The notes under the pieces are model-generated. The model did not search any database, had not been told where the DNA came from, and saw only the letters and a list, made by a program, of their open reading frames with translations. Shown piece by piece: positions 43,388 to 52,712 of a DNA stretch of 64,000 nt (within the stretch, counting starts at the first letter, position 1; each line of letters starts with the position of its first letter). The stretch is from SXZD01 sp034680345 (GTDB lineage Bacteria; Pseudomonadota; Gammaproteobacteria; Burkholderiales; Burkholderiaceae_B). Location: assembly GCA_034680345.1 (NCBI GenBank), contig JAXISZ010000003.1, positions 1 to 64,000 on the forward strand. Reading direction: 5' to 3'. The position numbers were made by a program, and so were the translations under genes.

Positions 43388-45814
43388 ATGCAATTTGCTG
43401 AATCTTGGTTGCGTTGCTTTGTTAATCCTGAAATTACATCAGAGGCATTGGCTGATTTATTAACAATGGCGGGCCTTGAAGTGGAAGAGCGTCGCACAGT
43501 AGCAGATGCTTTTAAAAATGTTTATGTAGCACGTGTTTGTAATATTGAACCCCACCCCAATGCTGATCGCCTTAAAGTTTGTCAGGTTGACCTTGGTGAG
43601 TATGGATTTAAGCAAATTGTTTGCGCAGCCAACAATGTGGCTGAGGGTATTAAAGTGCCATGTGCTTTGCCCGGGGCGCTTTTGCCCGCTGGTCTGCAAA
43701 TAAAACCCACATTGATGCGTGGTATTGAAAGTGCAGGTATGCTGTGTTCGGCAAAAGAGCTTGGAATGAGCCAGGAGTCTTCTGGTTTGTTTCTTCTACC
43801 AAATGACGCGCCAATCGGTCAAGATATTCGCAGCTATCTTGGTCTCGATGACATCATACTAACATTGAAAATGACACCAAATCGTTCAGATTGTTTGTCA
43901 ATTCTTGGAATTGCTCGGGAAGTAGCTGCGTTAACCACAACACAATTGCAACCTGGAACTCAACAGGAAGCCAATTCTGAAATTGCACCACAGTTAAAAG
44001 AGAATTTGCCCATAGATATTCAAGCCACAGACTTGTGTGGTCGCTTTTCTGGCTGCATTATTCGCGGTGTCAATGCAAGGGCACAAACCCCATTTTGGAT
44101 GAAAACTCGTTTGGAAAGGGCTGGGCTTCGTAGTATTTCTGCATTGGTTGATATTTCAAATTACGTGATGCTGGAAACAGGTCAACCCTCTCATATTTTT
44201 GACCTTAATCAAATAAAAGGACGGCTTATTGTTCGTTGGGCTCAAAAAGATGAAAGTTTAAAATTATTGAGTGGTGAACTTGTTCAACTGGCACCGGATG
44301 TTGGCGTGATTGCTGATGAAACCGGTGTCCTAGCAATGGCTGGTATTATGGGAGGAGACTCCACGGCTGTTACCTTAGATACCATTGACATTTTTATAGA
44401 GACAGCATTTTGGCGGCCAGAAGCTATTGTAGGTAGAGCACGTCGTTATAATTTTTCAACACAAGCCTCTCACCGATTTGAGCGGGGCGTTGATTATGCC
44501 GCTACGGTAGAGCGTTTGCATCGAATTGTTGCTTTGGTTTTAGACATTTGTGGTGGCCAAGCAGGTTCCGTCAGTGATGTTAAAAATCAGTTACCCCAGC
44601 GCTTACCTGTTTTAGTAAGATTGAATCGTGCTGAAAAATTAATTGGTATGTCTTTAAATGCTGATCAGTTACGTGATTGTTTTGTGCGTTTGGGCTGTGA
44701 GGTTACTCTAAATAAGAATTTATCAGCCCCTATTTTTTTGGTGACCGCGCCATCGTATCGTTTTGATTTGCAAATTGAAGAAGATTTTATTGAAGAGATT
44801 ATTCGCATTATAGGTTACGACCAATTGCCGGATCGCCCGCCTTTAGCAATTGTACAAATGAGTACTGTTTCAGAACAGCAGCGCAGTGTTCATGCTTTGC
44901 GTCATCAGATGGCAGCACTAGGTTACCAAGAAGTTGTGAACTTTAGTTTTGTTTCAAAAAGCTGGGAAGAGGATTTTTCTGGTAATCAAGAGCCTATCAA
45001 ATTGCTAAACCCAATAGCAAGTCATTTAAACGTGATGCGCTCCTCTTTAATTGGTGGTTTAGTGGCTAATTTGCGTCATAATATTTCACATCGCATGGAC
45101 CGTGTTCGAGTTTTTGAGGTGGCGCGAGTTTTTGAGAAAAATGCGGTTCAAAATTCTGAGCCGTTAGCAGTTCAGGGCTTTGCACAGACAAGTCATGTGG
45201 CTGGTTTAAGCTATGGGCTAGCAGACCAGTTACAATGGTCTGGTTCAAAGTGTGAAGTTGATTTTTTTGATATTAAAGGCGACGTTGAGCAGATATTGCC
45301 TTTTGTTGCAGAGTTTAGGCCGGCTCATCATCCAGCTTTACACCCTGGTCGCAGTGCAGCAATCATTCAAAATCAAAAACAAATTGGTATTGTTGGCCAA
45401 TTGCATCCACTGTGGGTGCAAAAATATGAATTGCCGCAAGCTCCTTTTGTGTTTGAATTAGAGCTTGGTAGCATTTTAAGCTTAAATGTACCAAAATATA
45501 AAGAGATATCGAAACAACCGATTGTTGTTAGAGACTTGGCCTTGGTTGTTGGCGAGGATATAACCGCTCAGCAAGTGATAGGTGCCTTGACTCTCGGCTT
45601 TGGCCCCTATAGTACATGGCTTCAACATATTGTATTATTTGACCAATTTAAACCTACTCAAGACGGCAAGGGTTTGCGTTTGAATGAAAAAAGTTTAACT
45701 TTTAGAATAATATTGCAAGATTTTGAAAACAGCATTGAAGATGCTCAGGTAGAATTACTAATTAAGCAGCTTGTTGAGAGTGCCGCAAGTCTATGTGGCG
45801 CTAAATTACGGTAA
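43388..45814 (+). CDS. pheT: Phenylalanyl-tRNA synthetase beta subunit
   Basis: An 808-residue beta subunit with N-terminal tRNA-binding (EMAP-like) domain (ARVCNIEPHPNADRLKVCQVDLG), B3/B4 editing domain, B5 domain (RAEKLIGMSLNADQLRDCFVRLGC), and the catalytic-like core ending in the ferredoxin-fold anticodon-binding domain (ISKQPIVVRDLALVVGEDI onward). Length is normal. It is followed by ihfA after a short gap, as in most proteobacteria. Confidence 0.97.
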   Translation: MQFAESWLRCFVNPEITSEALADLLTMAGLEVEERRTVADAFKNVYVARVCNIEPHPNADRLKVCQVDLGEYGFKQIVCAANNVAEGIKVPCALPGALLPAGLQIKPTLMRGIESAGMLCSAKELGMSQESSGLFLLPNDAPIGQDIRSYLGLDDIILTLKMTPNRSDCLSILGIAREVAALTTTQLQPGTQQEANSEIAPQLKENLPIDIQATDLCGRFSGCIIRGVNARAQTPFWMKTRLERAGLRSISALVDISNYVMLETGQPSHIFDLNQIKGRLIVRWAQKDESLKLLSGELVQLAPDVGVIADETGVLAMAGIMGGDSTAVTLDTIDIFIETAFWRPEAIVGRARRYNFSTQASHRFERGVDYAATVERLHRIVALVLDICGGQAGSVSDVKNQLPQRLPVLVRLNRAEKLIGMSLNADQLRDCFVRLGCEVTLNKNLSAPIFLVTAPSYRFDLQIEEDFIEEIIRIIGYDQLPDRPPLAIVQMSTVSEQQRSVHALRHQMAALGYQEVVNFSFVSKSWEEDFSGNQEPIKLLNPIASHLNVMRSSLIGGLVANLRHNISHRMDRVRVFEVARVFEKNAVQNSEPLAVQGFAQTSHVAGLSYGLADQLQWSGSKCEVDFFDIKGDVEQILPFVAEFRPAHHPALHPGRSAAIIQNQKQIGIVGQLHPLWVQKYELPQAPFVFELELGSILSLNVPKYKEISKQPIVVRDLALVVGEDITAQQVIGALTLGFGPYSTWLQHIVLFDQFKPTQDGKGLRLNEKSLTFRIILQDFENSIEDAQVELLIKQLVESAASLCGAKLR

Positions 45815-45848
45815 ATTCATTTACCTTATACTTAAACATGGTAAAAAA

Positions 45849-46241
45849 ATGAGACAAATGACCGCCAAAAAACCTACATATGAAGAATTAGCAGATCTAA
45901 GTGCTGAAGACCAATCACTCTTGGGTGCGTTAACAAAGGCAGATTTGGCTGATGCCTTATTTGATGGCTTGGGTTTAAATAAACGAGAAGCAAAAGATTT
46001 TATTGATGTTTTCTTTGAAGAATTACGTAAATCATTAGAAACTGGAAATTCTGTAAAATTATCTGGTTTTGGTAATTTTCAATTGCGAGATAAGTCTGAA
46101 AGACCTGGTCGAAATCCAAAAACAGGTCAAGAAATTCCAATTGCTGCTAGGCGAGTGGTGACTTTTCATGCAAGTCAAAAACTTAAACAAGCAGTAGCAG
46201 AAGGTTTTATTAATGCTGAATCAAACAACGAGTCAAGGTAA
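45849..46241 (+). CDS. ihfA: Integration host factor alpha subunit
   Basis: A 130-residue DNA-bending protein. The HU/IHF fold begins near residue 28 (LTKADLADALFDGLGLNKREAKDFID), and the beta-arm motif SERPGRNPKTGQEIPIAARRVVTFHASQKLK is typical of IhfA. It has an acidic N-terminal extension of roughly 25 residues compared with E. coli; Met4 is another possible start. The ribosome site is weak. A candidate IHF site exists at 48361-48373 before the sigma factor gene in this window. Confidence 0.93.
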   Translation: MRQMTAKKPTYEELADLSAEDQSLLGALTKADLADALFDGLGLNKREAKDFIDVFFEELRKSLETGNSVKLSGFGNFQLRDKSERPGRNPKTGQEIPIAARRVVTFHASQKLKQAVAEGFINAESNNESR

Positions 46242-46247
46242 ATTTGT

Positions 46248-46649
46248 ATGCATGGTGCTGAACATCATTCTGCGGTTGTTTTAATGGCCAGTTTACCTTC
46301 TATTCCGGCAAAAAGGTATTTTACAATTGGTGAAGTGAGCGAATTGTGTGGAGTTAAAGCCCATGTTTTGCGATATTGGGAACAAGAGTTTACCCAGCTT
46401 AAAACAATTACTCGACGTGGAAATAGAAGGTATTATCAGCATCATGAAGTGTTGTTTATTCGTCGAATTCGTGAATTGCTTTATGAATATGGTTTCACAA
46501 TTTCAGGGGCTCGAAATCGTTTAGATCAAGAAAAGAGTCAAGCCAGTTTACCAGAATCTGAGCGTTCAGAATTGCCAATCTTATTAAATCGTGAAGCAAT
46601 CAAATCTCAGTTATTAGAGTTGCGTGATTTGCTCTCAATGGCGCGCTAA
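46248..46649 (+). CDS. MerR-family transcriptional regulator
   Basis: A 133-residue protein with an N-terminal MerR winged HTH (RYFTIGEVSELCGVKAHVLRYWEQEF, then RRGNRRYYQHHEVLFIRRIRELLYEYGF) and a short C-terminal tail lacking cysteines or an obvious ligand domain. This subtype lies next to ihfA in many beta- and gamma-proteobacteria, but its target is not established. It starts six bases after the ihfA stop and is likely part of the pheST-ihfA transcript. A start at Met13 is possible. Confidence 0.85.
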   Translation: MHGAEHHSAVVLMASLPSIPAKRYFTIGEVSELCGVKAHVLRYWEQEFTQLKTITRRGNRRYYQHHEVLFIRRIRELLYEYGFTISGARNRLDQEKSQASLPESERSELPILLNREAIKSQLLELRDLLSMAR

Positions 46650-46666
46650 GTTATAATGTTTGCCTT

Positions 46667-46743
46667 CGGGGTGTAGCGCAGCTTGGTAGCGCACTTGCAT
46701 GGGGTGCAAGGGGTCGCGAGTTCGAATCCCGCCATCCCGACCA
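46667..46743 (+). tRNA. tRNA-Pro (GGG)
   Basis: A cloverleaf with acceptor CGGGGTG/CATCCCG, anticodon stem CTTGC/GCAAG around a seven-base loop ATGGGGT whose positions 34-36 read GGG, T-arm GAGTTCGAATCCC, and encoded CCA. It follows the MerR gene by 17 bp; a terminator follows it. Confidence 0.94.
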
Positions 46744-46757
46744 AATTTAGTATTTAA

Positions 46758-46790
46758 AAAACCGCAGCATAAATGTTGCGGTTTTTTTTT
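46758..46790 (+). terminator. Terminator after tRNA-Pro
   Basis: AAAACCGCA (46758-46766) pairs with TGCGGTTTT (46777-46785) and runs straight into nine consecutive T residues. Confidence 0.85.
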
Positions 46791-46884
46791 GTCTTAATTA
46801 AATTCAAGCCTGTGCTATCTAGTTGAAGTTAAGACATTTAAAAATTGTAAAATACTAGCGTAGATTCAGTGTAAACGTACAAAG

Positions 46885-48141
46885 ATGGAAACACACAAAG
46901 AGTTTAGGATGCCAGAAATAAGTTTTTATAAAAACAATAAAATAGGAAGAATCCGATTCTATATTACTTTGTATGTATCATTTTTGATCTCTATGTTTTT
47001 GTGTTCTTCAAGTATACATAACGGGATTTTAAATATTGGAGAATATTTTTTTGCAGATGAATCTGTTGGGATCAGCTATTACACCCTTCGTACAGATTAC
47101 GAAATACCAACTTGTGACCCTAGTATAAATATTGAAACTGGAGTGGAGTTACAAAAAAAGATTGTTATTTTTCATCAACTTATTCAAAAAAAACAACCGT
47201 ATGATGATTTGGCTGAAACCCCTCAGGGATATGTAAAATTTCAAGAAGCTTTAAAAAAATTACAATCCGATTGCCAAAAAAAACATCAAGATTATGAAAA
47301 AATAGCCGCAAGATTTACACCGGCATTAAAGATGTTTAGATCTATTGAAAAAACATTTTCTGAGATTTTTCAATTACATTCCCAGGCTTATCATTTATTT
47401 TTATCGGTCATTCTATTTGTACTGTTGCTTGTATGGTCTTTGATTTTTATTCCTTTTATTACTTCAAAATATTTAAAATTAATTTCATGGTATTTAAGTG
47501 GATTTATTTTTATTTTTCTTGGAATTTGGCCATGGTTAGAATCATTAAATCAAAATAGGTTTTTGCTTACTAATGCTTATTTACAGCAACTTAATTCATT
47601 TGTTCATGATAATCAACAAGATTTTTATTTCGGCAATTATCAAAATAATTCGGGTTTTGAATTGGATAGCCTGGAAGGGATTTCAGATACAGCAAGAATC
47701 GCAGCAGCCATTGAAGACAATCAAAATATTTCTTTGAATGTGACAGAAATACCGGAAAAAAAAGAAAGTCTGCCCAATTCATTTGCCTCCGATATAAATC
47801 AGTTAAACAATGAAATACTTAATTTTATCAACGATTGGACTGTAGCATGGGCTGAGCGTGATGTAAAAAAATATTTATCTTTTTATAGTAAAGCGTTTAA
47901 ACCGTCAGGGGCAATCGGCTATCAGCAGTGGACTGATGATAGAAAAATTAAATTAAAAAATAATACTCAAATTAAACTGAGTGTTCAAAATATTAAAATT
48001 TCACAATATAAAAATAAAGTTACAGTTAGCTTTATTCAAAAATACAAATCAAAGCAGCATGCTGACACAACTAAAAAAATTATGGTGTTACAAAAAGAAA
48101 GTGAGCAGTGGAAAATCATTTCGGAGCAAACCAACTCTTAA
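46885..48141 (+). CDS. Unknown membrane protein with C-terminal NTF2/Cds6-like domain
   Basis: A 418-residue protein I do not recognise as a whole. A membrane helix at about residues 23-42, a Lys-rich predicted helical external stretch (about 85-155), then two more membrane helices (about 170-195 and 203-222). Residues 310-418 resemble the NTF2-like Cds6-type domain: FINDWTVAWAERDVKKYLSFYS, FKPSG, QQWTDDRKIK, VSFIQKYKS, then WKIISEQ. Such domains are often appended to envelope or L,D-transpeptidase proteins, but no catalytic motif is seen. It is markedly AT-richer than its neighbours and isolated between tRNA-Pro and tRNA-Arg, as if acquired. The start could also be Met9. Confidence 0.7.
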   Translation: METHKEFRMPEISFYKNNKIGRIRFYITLYVSFLISMFLCSSSIHNGILNIGEYFFADESVGISYYTLRTDYEIPTCDPSINIETGVELQKKIVIFHQLIQKKQPYDDLAETPQGYVKFQEALKKLQSDCQKKHQDYEKIAARFTPALKMFRSIEKTFSEIFQLHSQAYHLFLSVILFVLLLVWSLIFIPFITSKYLKLISWYLSGFIFIFLGIWPWLESLNQNRFLLTNAYLQQLNSFVHDNQQDFYFGNYQNNSGFELDSLEGISDTARIAAAIEDNQNISLNVTEIPEKKESLPNSFASDINQLNNEILNFINDWTVAWAERDVKKYLSFYSKAFKPSGAIGYQQWTDDRKIKLKNNTQIKLSVQNIKISQYKNKVTVSFIQKYKSKQHADTTKKIMVLQKESEQWKIISEQTNS

Positions 48142-48151
48142 TGCTTTTGTT

Positions 48152-48226
48152 TGGTCTCTCGAAGAGGAATCGAACCTCTATCTAGGCCTTAGGAGGGCCT
48201 CGTTCTATCCATTGAACTACCGAGAG
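48152..48226 (-). tRNA. tRNA-Arg (CCT)
   Basis: Read on the minus strand: acceptor CTCTCGG/TCGAGAG (last pair G-U), D-arm with TTCAATGGATAGAA, anticodon stem AGGCC/GGCCT with loop CTCCTAA giving CCT, T-arm GAGGTTCGATTCCTC and encoded CCA. It is convergent with the unknown membrane protein gene, which ends ten bases away. Confidence 0.95.
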
Positions 48227-48360
48227 TTATGTATGGCGGATGTGTGCATCTAAATTTTAACTGAAATTAAGAAATTCATTTTTATAAAAATTATAAAAAA
48301 AATCAATAAATTTATAAAAAATAAAATCAAAAATACCATCAGAAAAAAAATTCCTATTTA

Positions 48361-48373
48361 AATCAATAAATTA
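48361..48373 (+). promoter_or_regulatory. Predicted IHF binding site
   Basis: AATCAATAAATTA fits the IHF consensus WATCAA-N4-TTR exactly and is centred about 49 bp before the predicted start point of the sigma54 promoter, the typical place for IHF to bend DNA between an enhancer and an RpoN promoter. A near copy lies 60 bp upstream at 48301 in a very AT-rich tract. Confidence 0.55.
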
Positions 48374-48389
48374 TCTCATGATTAATGCT

Positions 48390-48404
48390 TGGCATGGTTC
48401 GTGC
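48390..48404 (+). promoter_or_regulatory. Sigma54 promoter of the ECF sigma factor gene
   Basis: TGGCATGGTTCGTGC keeps the -24 GG and -12 GC at exact RpoN spacing, with two deviations from TGGCAC-N5-TTGC. Predicted start near 48416 leaves a short leader ending in GGAGG before the gene. Confidence 0.7.
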
Positions 48405-48449
48405 TTAATAATAAGTGTCTTAGGGAGACCATTGAAAGCGGAGGAAACT

Positions 48450-49064
48450 ATGTCAGCTCATGCACAATTAATCGATAATTTTGAGATCTTCACCGAAGAA
48501 GACAAAAACCTTGCCGATCTTTACCATTTTGAATCTGCTGAAGTTATAGAAAGAACTTCAGCAGAGTTAGCAGATTTTGAAACATTATTTAAGTCACAAA
48601 AAACTAGATTAAGTTCCTTTGTTCGAAAACATTTACGCAATTCTGACGCTGTCCAAGATATTGTTCAACATACTTTCTTAGAGGCATATCGTTGCTGGCA
48701 TAAATTTCGTGGTGAATCACGCCCTGAAACTTGGTTATGTGGTATAGCTTTAAATTTGGTAAGAAATAGCATCACACGCTCTCCAGAGTATCGTTATATA
48801 TTTGAAAATATTGATGATTTAAGTGATATTCTTTTGCAAGAATGTGCTATAGATCCTCTAGAAATCACTGTGCGTGAAGAATCTATTGAGCAAATTAGAG
48901 AAGCGATTGAAAAATTGCCCCGTTCTATGCGCTTGGTTGTTTCAATGGTTGTTTTAGATGGTATGAGTTACCAAGAAACAGCAGAAGAGTTAGATATACC
49001 AATTGGAACAGTTCGTTCCCGTTTGTCACGGGCTCGCGAACAGTTAAAAGAACTTCGTGTTTAA
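48450..49064 (+). CDS. ECF-type RNA polymerase sigma factor
   Basis: A 204-residue sigma factor with region 2 (FVRKHLRNSDAVQDIVQHTFLEAYRCWHKFRGESRPETWLCGIALNLVRN, too long to be anything else) and region 4 HTH (LDGMSYQETAEELDIPIGTVRSRLSRAREQL). An acidic N-terminal segment of about 45 residues precedes region 2. The ATG at 48450 has GGAGG at good spacing; a start 24 codons upstream would lie over the sigma54 promoter. No anti-sigma gene is adjacent, so control is probably transcriptional, through the upstream RpoN promoter and the activator encoded 99 bp downstream. Target promoters are unknown. Confidence 0.9.
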   Translation: MSAHAQLIDNFEIFTEEDKNLADLYHFESAEVIERTSAELADFETLFKSQKTRLSSFVRKHLRNSDAVQDIVQHTFLEAYRCWHKFRGESRPETWLCGIALNLVRNSITRSPEYRYIFENIDDLSDILLQECAIDPLEITVREESIEQIREAIEKLPRSMRLVVSMVVLDGMSYQETAEELDIPIGTVRSRLSRAREQLKELRV

Positions 49065-49163
49065 ATAACTTCACAAGTTTAATTTATAAATAAGGTACAA
49101 AATACCTTCTTTTTGGTGATTGTCTAAATGGTTCGTTTGAACTTAAGCTTTATAGGTGAACCT

Positions 49164-50501
49164 ATGAAGCAATTTGACAACATGCAATCAGTCATCATTT
49201 GTGTACAAAATTTAGAAGCGCGCTCTCATCTTCAGGAAGCAGCGCTGATGATGGGTATGCAATCTACTTTGTTGACTTTTGAGCAGTTGATTTCAAAAAA
49301 TAATTTATTTGCTGACTGGATAATTACAGAAGGCGGGGTGGAGGATATTATTCGTTTATCCTCTCACTTAACCCGAAGTGGTATCAATCCACGCTTAACT
49401 ATCATTCGTCTGATTGATCAGTTATGGAGCAGTTACGTCTATCACGACTTGCCTATCTATGCTTCAATGGTGAGGCCTGCAAATCCGCAAGATGCCGCAG
49501 ATGTTTTAACGCGTGTGCATTCAGCTTCTCTATGGTTAAGGCATCGCTTGAAATCAGATTGGGAGGCTAACAAGCCCATTTTAGCTTCCCAACAAATAGA
49601 GCTAGGGCATACACCAGCAATGCTCCATGCGCTTGATACAGCTTCTCGGGTTGCTGCTTTGCCTGTAGATATTTTAATTCAAGGGGAAACTGGTACAGGT
49701 AAAGATACTTTTTCTCGGTGGATTCATCAATCCTCAGGAAGAAAGGGCAATTTTGTTCATATTAATTGTGCTGCATTGCCTGAACAGTTGATAGAAAGTG
49801 AGTTGTTTGGCGTTGAGGCTGGCGCGTTTACCGGTGCGCTTAAATCTCGAATTGGAAAGTTAGAGTACGCCCGTGAAGGCACGTTGTATCTAGATGAAAT
49901 TGACAGTATGCCCATTACGTCACAAGCAAAATTATTGCGTGCTTTGCAAGATCGAGGGGCTGAGCGTTTGGGGGGGCATCGCTTCATTCATTGCGATTTT
50001 CGTGTAATTGCATCTACCAAAGTTGATCTAACAGAAATGGTAGAAAAGGGGTTGTTTCGTCAAGATTTATTATTTCGTTTAAATGTTGTACATTTGTTTT
50101 TACCTCCTTTAAGACAGCGATCAGAAGATATACCCCTGTTGTTTCAACATTTCTGTCAACAGGCGGCTGTTAAATTTAAACTTGATCTGCCTAAAGTGGA
50201 AAGTAATACGGTTTCATCATTATTGAAGCGCCGTTGGTCTGGTAATGTAAGAGAATTAAAGGCTTATGCTGAGCGTTTTGTTTTAGGTGTAGAACGTGAT
50301 TTGACCACACAAGAGCATTCAGATGAAACGTCGCTGAAAGAGGCTTTGCAAAATTTTGAACGCCAACTTATAGAAAATGCGTTACGTCAGCATGCTTTTT
50401 CTGTAAAAGCAGCTGCTGGCATGCTTAAAACCACCCAGCATGCTTTATATTACAGAATGAAACAATTGGGCATCAGTACCCGTGACGAAGCAATTCTTTA
50501 A
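49164..50501 (+). CDS. Sigma54-dependent activator with degenerate receiver
   Basis: A 445-residue enhancer-binding protein. Residues 1-125 are arranged like a receiver but lack its acidic pocket: VIICVQN replaces the Asp pair, DWIITE lacks the phospho-acceptor Asp, and VRPANP replaces the Lys-Pro. The AAA+ domain is intact, with Walker A GETGTGKD (174-181), GAFTGA (220-225) and Walker B TLYLDEIDS. A Fis-type HTH closes the protein. The ATG at 49164 has AGGTGA five bases before it; a start 12 codons earlier is less likely. It probably drives the sigma54 promoter of the ECF gene, possibly independent of phosphorylation. Confidence 0.88.
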   Translation: MKQFDNMQSVIICVQNLEARSHLQEAALMMGMQSTLLTFEQLISKNNLFADWIITEGGVEDIIRLSSHLTRSGINPRLTIIRLIDQLWSSYVYHDLPIYASMVRPANPQDAADVLTRVHSASLWLRHRLKSDWEANKPILASQQIELGHTPAMLHALDTASRVAALPVDILIQGETGTGKDTFSRWIHQSSGRKGNFVHINCAALPEQLIESELFGVEAGAFTGALKSRIGKLEYAREGTLYLDEIDSMPITSQAKLLRALQDRGAERLGGHRFIHCDFRVIASTKVDLTEMVEKGLFRQDLLFRLNVVHLFLPPLRQRSEDIPLLFQHFCQQAAVKFKLDLPKVESNTVSSLLKRRWSGNVRELKAYAERFVLGVERDLTTQEHSDETSLKEALQNFERQLIENALRQHAFSVKAAAGMLKTTQHALYYRMKQLGISTRDEAIL

Positions 50502-50683
50502 ATTCCTCGAAGGTTTTTTATTCAATATTTTTTGGTTTCATTGAACTTTCGGTGGACTAAGTTTTTTTTCTGCTTAAGGCAATAACCTGCGTACTATAAA
50601 TTCAAAGTCTTCGTTGAGTTTTGCTGAAAACTTGGTGAAACCTTTGTTAAACTGTAGCCACTATTAAAAATATCATACTGGCT

Positions 50684-52651
50684 ATGGTTTTACCACAATA
50701 TCAAGAATCATCCATACGTATTTTGAAGGGCCTTGAACCTGTTAAGCAACGGCCTGGTATGTACACAAGAACCGATTCGCCAATACATATTGTTCAAGAA
50801 ATTCTAGACAATGCAGCAGATGAGGCGTTGAGTGGCTTTGGTAAGTTTCTTCACGTCACAATTCATCGAGATGATAGTATTTCGGTGGTTGATGAAGGTC
50901 GGGGCATTCCATTGGGGTTGCATCCTGAAGAACAAATTTCTGTGCTTGAGCTTGTTTTTACCCGATTACATGCAGGGGGTAAATTTGAAAAGGGCAATGG
51001 CGGTGCTTATCGTTTTTCTGGTGGGCTACACGGAGTGGGTGTTTCGGTTAGTAATGCTTTAAGTAAACGCTTAGAGGTTATTGTTTATCGTGATAAACAA
51101 GTAGGTCGAATTGTTTTTTCTGGGGGCGATGTTGTTGAACCCTTAACATTAGAACCAAGTGTCTTGCCCAAAAGAAAGCATGGTACGTCTGTAAGAATTT
51201 GGCCTGACGAAAAATTTTTTGATTCTGCTGTAATTCCTGTCGCTGAGTTTGAAAGACTATTACGAAGTAAAGCGGTATTGTTAAAGGGAATCACGGTACG
51301 CTTAACTTATGAGAAAACCGGCGAAACCAAACAGTGGCAATTTAGTCATGGATTGCAATCTTATTTGGATGAGTCTTTGAGGGGGCAGGACCTTATTGCC
51401 CCACTGTTTGTCGAAGATATTGAGGTAGATCACACGCAAATAGAGGGTTTTTCTTCAGGTGAAGGCGCTGCCTGGGCTTTGGCGTTTACCTCAGAGGGGC
51501 CAGTATTTAGACAAAGCTTTGTTAATTTAATTCCAACACCTGCTGGTGGTACACATGAATCTGGATTACGTGAAGGCGTTTTTACAGCTGTAAAATCATT
51601 CTGTGAAATTCATGCTTTACTACCCAAAGGGGTTCGACTTTTACCTGAAGATGTGTTTTCACGTTTAAGTTTTGTCATATCTGCAAAGATTCTTGACCCA
51701 CAATTTCAGGGGCAAATTAAAGAGCGATTAAACAATCGAGACGCTGTGAAATTAATTTCAGGACTTTTAAAGCCTTCATTTGAGTTGTGGCTCAATCATC
51801 ATTTGGAAGTGGGCAAGCGAATTGCGGAGCTGGCTATTCGTCAAGCGCAGATTCGTACACGAGAAGGGCAAAAAATTCAGAAAAAGAAGTCCTCCACAGT
51901 GGCAATTTTGCCAGGTAAACTAACTGATTGTGAAAGCAATGAATTAAATCGAAATGAGCTTTTTTTAGTTGAAGGCGATTCGGCTGGCGGCTCAGCTAAA
52001 ATGGGCAGAGATAAAGAGTTTCAAGCAGTTTTGCCGTTGCGTGGCAAAGTTTTAAATACTTGGGAAGCCCAGCAAGATCGCTTGTTTGCCAATCAAGAAA
52101 TTCATAATATAGCTGTAGCTGTTGGGGTCGATCCCCATATTAGTTTAGAATCCGCAGACTTATCTGGATTGCGTTACGGCAAGATATGTATATTATCTGA
52201 TGCTGATGTGGATGGTTCCCACATTCAAGTACTTCTACTGAGTTTATTTTATAAACATTTTCCAGCTTTGATTCACAAAATGCATTTATACATAGCAAGG
52301 CCGCCCTTGTTTCGTGTTGACATTTCCGCATTTCGAAAACGCCCAGCGCGTAAAATTTATTGTTTGGATAATACAGAATTACAAACGATAGTAGAAATAT
52401 TAAAAAAAGAGGGATTTTCTGCACATCAAATTCAAATATCGCGTTTCAAGGGGTTGGGCGAAATGAATGCTGAACAGTTATGGGAAACCACCTTAAACCC
52501 TGATACCAGACGCTTACTGCCGGTGAGCCTAGGTCATTTAGATGTGGCTGAAACAAATCATTTAATCACCCTTTTAATGGGAAAAAATGAGGCTGCAGCA
52601 CGTCGAAAATGGCTTGAAGAAAAAGGCAATTTGGTTGAGGTTGATATTTAA
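50684..52651 (+). CDS. parE: DNA topoisomerase IV subunit B
   Basis: A 655-residue type II topoisomerase ATPase subunit for chromosome decatenation. The GHKL domain has EILDNAADEAL, DEGRGIPLGLHPEE and GGLHGVGVSVSNAL; the TOPRIM domain has LVEGDSAGGSAKMGRD and SDADVDGSHIQVLLL. The ParE assignment over GyrB rests on length (GyrB is near 800) and the KGLEPVKQRPGMYTRTD opening. parC, its usual downstream partner, is absent from the window. Confidence 0.93.
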   Translation: MVLPQYQESSIRILKGLEPVKQRPGMYTRTDSPIHIVQEILDNAADEALSGFGKFLHVTIHRDDSISVVDEGRGIPLGLHPEEQISVLELVFTRLHAGGKFEKGNGGAYRFSGGLHGVGVSVSNALSKRLEVIVYRDKQVGRIVFSGGDVVEPLTLEPSVLPKRKHGTSVRIWPDEKFFDSAVIPVAEFERLLRSKAVLLKGITVRLTYEKTGETKQWQFSHGLQSYLDESLRGQDLIAPLFVEDIEVDHTQIEGFSSGEGAAWALAFTSEGPVFRQSFVNLIPTPAGGTHESGLREGVFTAVKSFCEIHALLPKGVRLLPEDVFSRLSFVISAKILDPQFQGQIKERLNNRDAVKLISGLLKPSFELWLNHHLEVGKRIAELAIRQAQIRTREGQKIQKKKSSTVAILPGKLTDCESNELNRNELFLVEGDSAGGSAKMGRDKEFQAVLPLRGKVLNTWEAQQDRLFANQEIHNIAVAVGVDPHISLESADLSGLRYGKICILSDADVDGSHIQVLLLSLFYKHFPALIHKMHLYIARPPLFRVDISAFRKRPARKIYCLDNTELQTIVEILKKEGFSAHQIQISRFKGLGEMNAEQLWETTLNPDTRRLLPVSLGHLDVAETNHLITLLMGKNEAAARRKWLEEKGNLVEVDI

Positions 52652-52712
52652 AATAGATTTGTGTGCGTGCTTATTTGCTTTTGAATCTATGAATTTAAAG
52701 TTAATGGGCTGA

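Noticed and set aside
48301..48373. AT-rich repeats (AATCAATAAATT at 48301 and 48361) as a CRISPR-like array or an origin
   Set aside because: Only two copies and no spacers or DnaA boxes; better explained by IHF-type sites before a sigma54 promoter.
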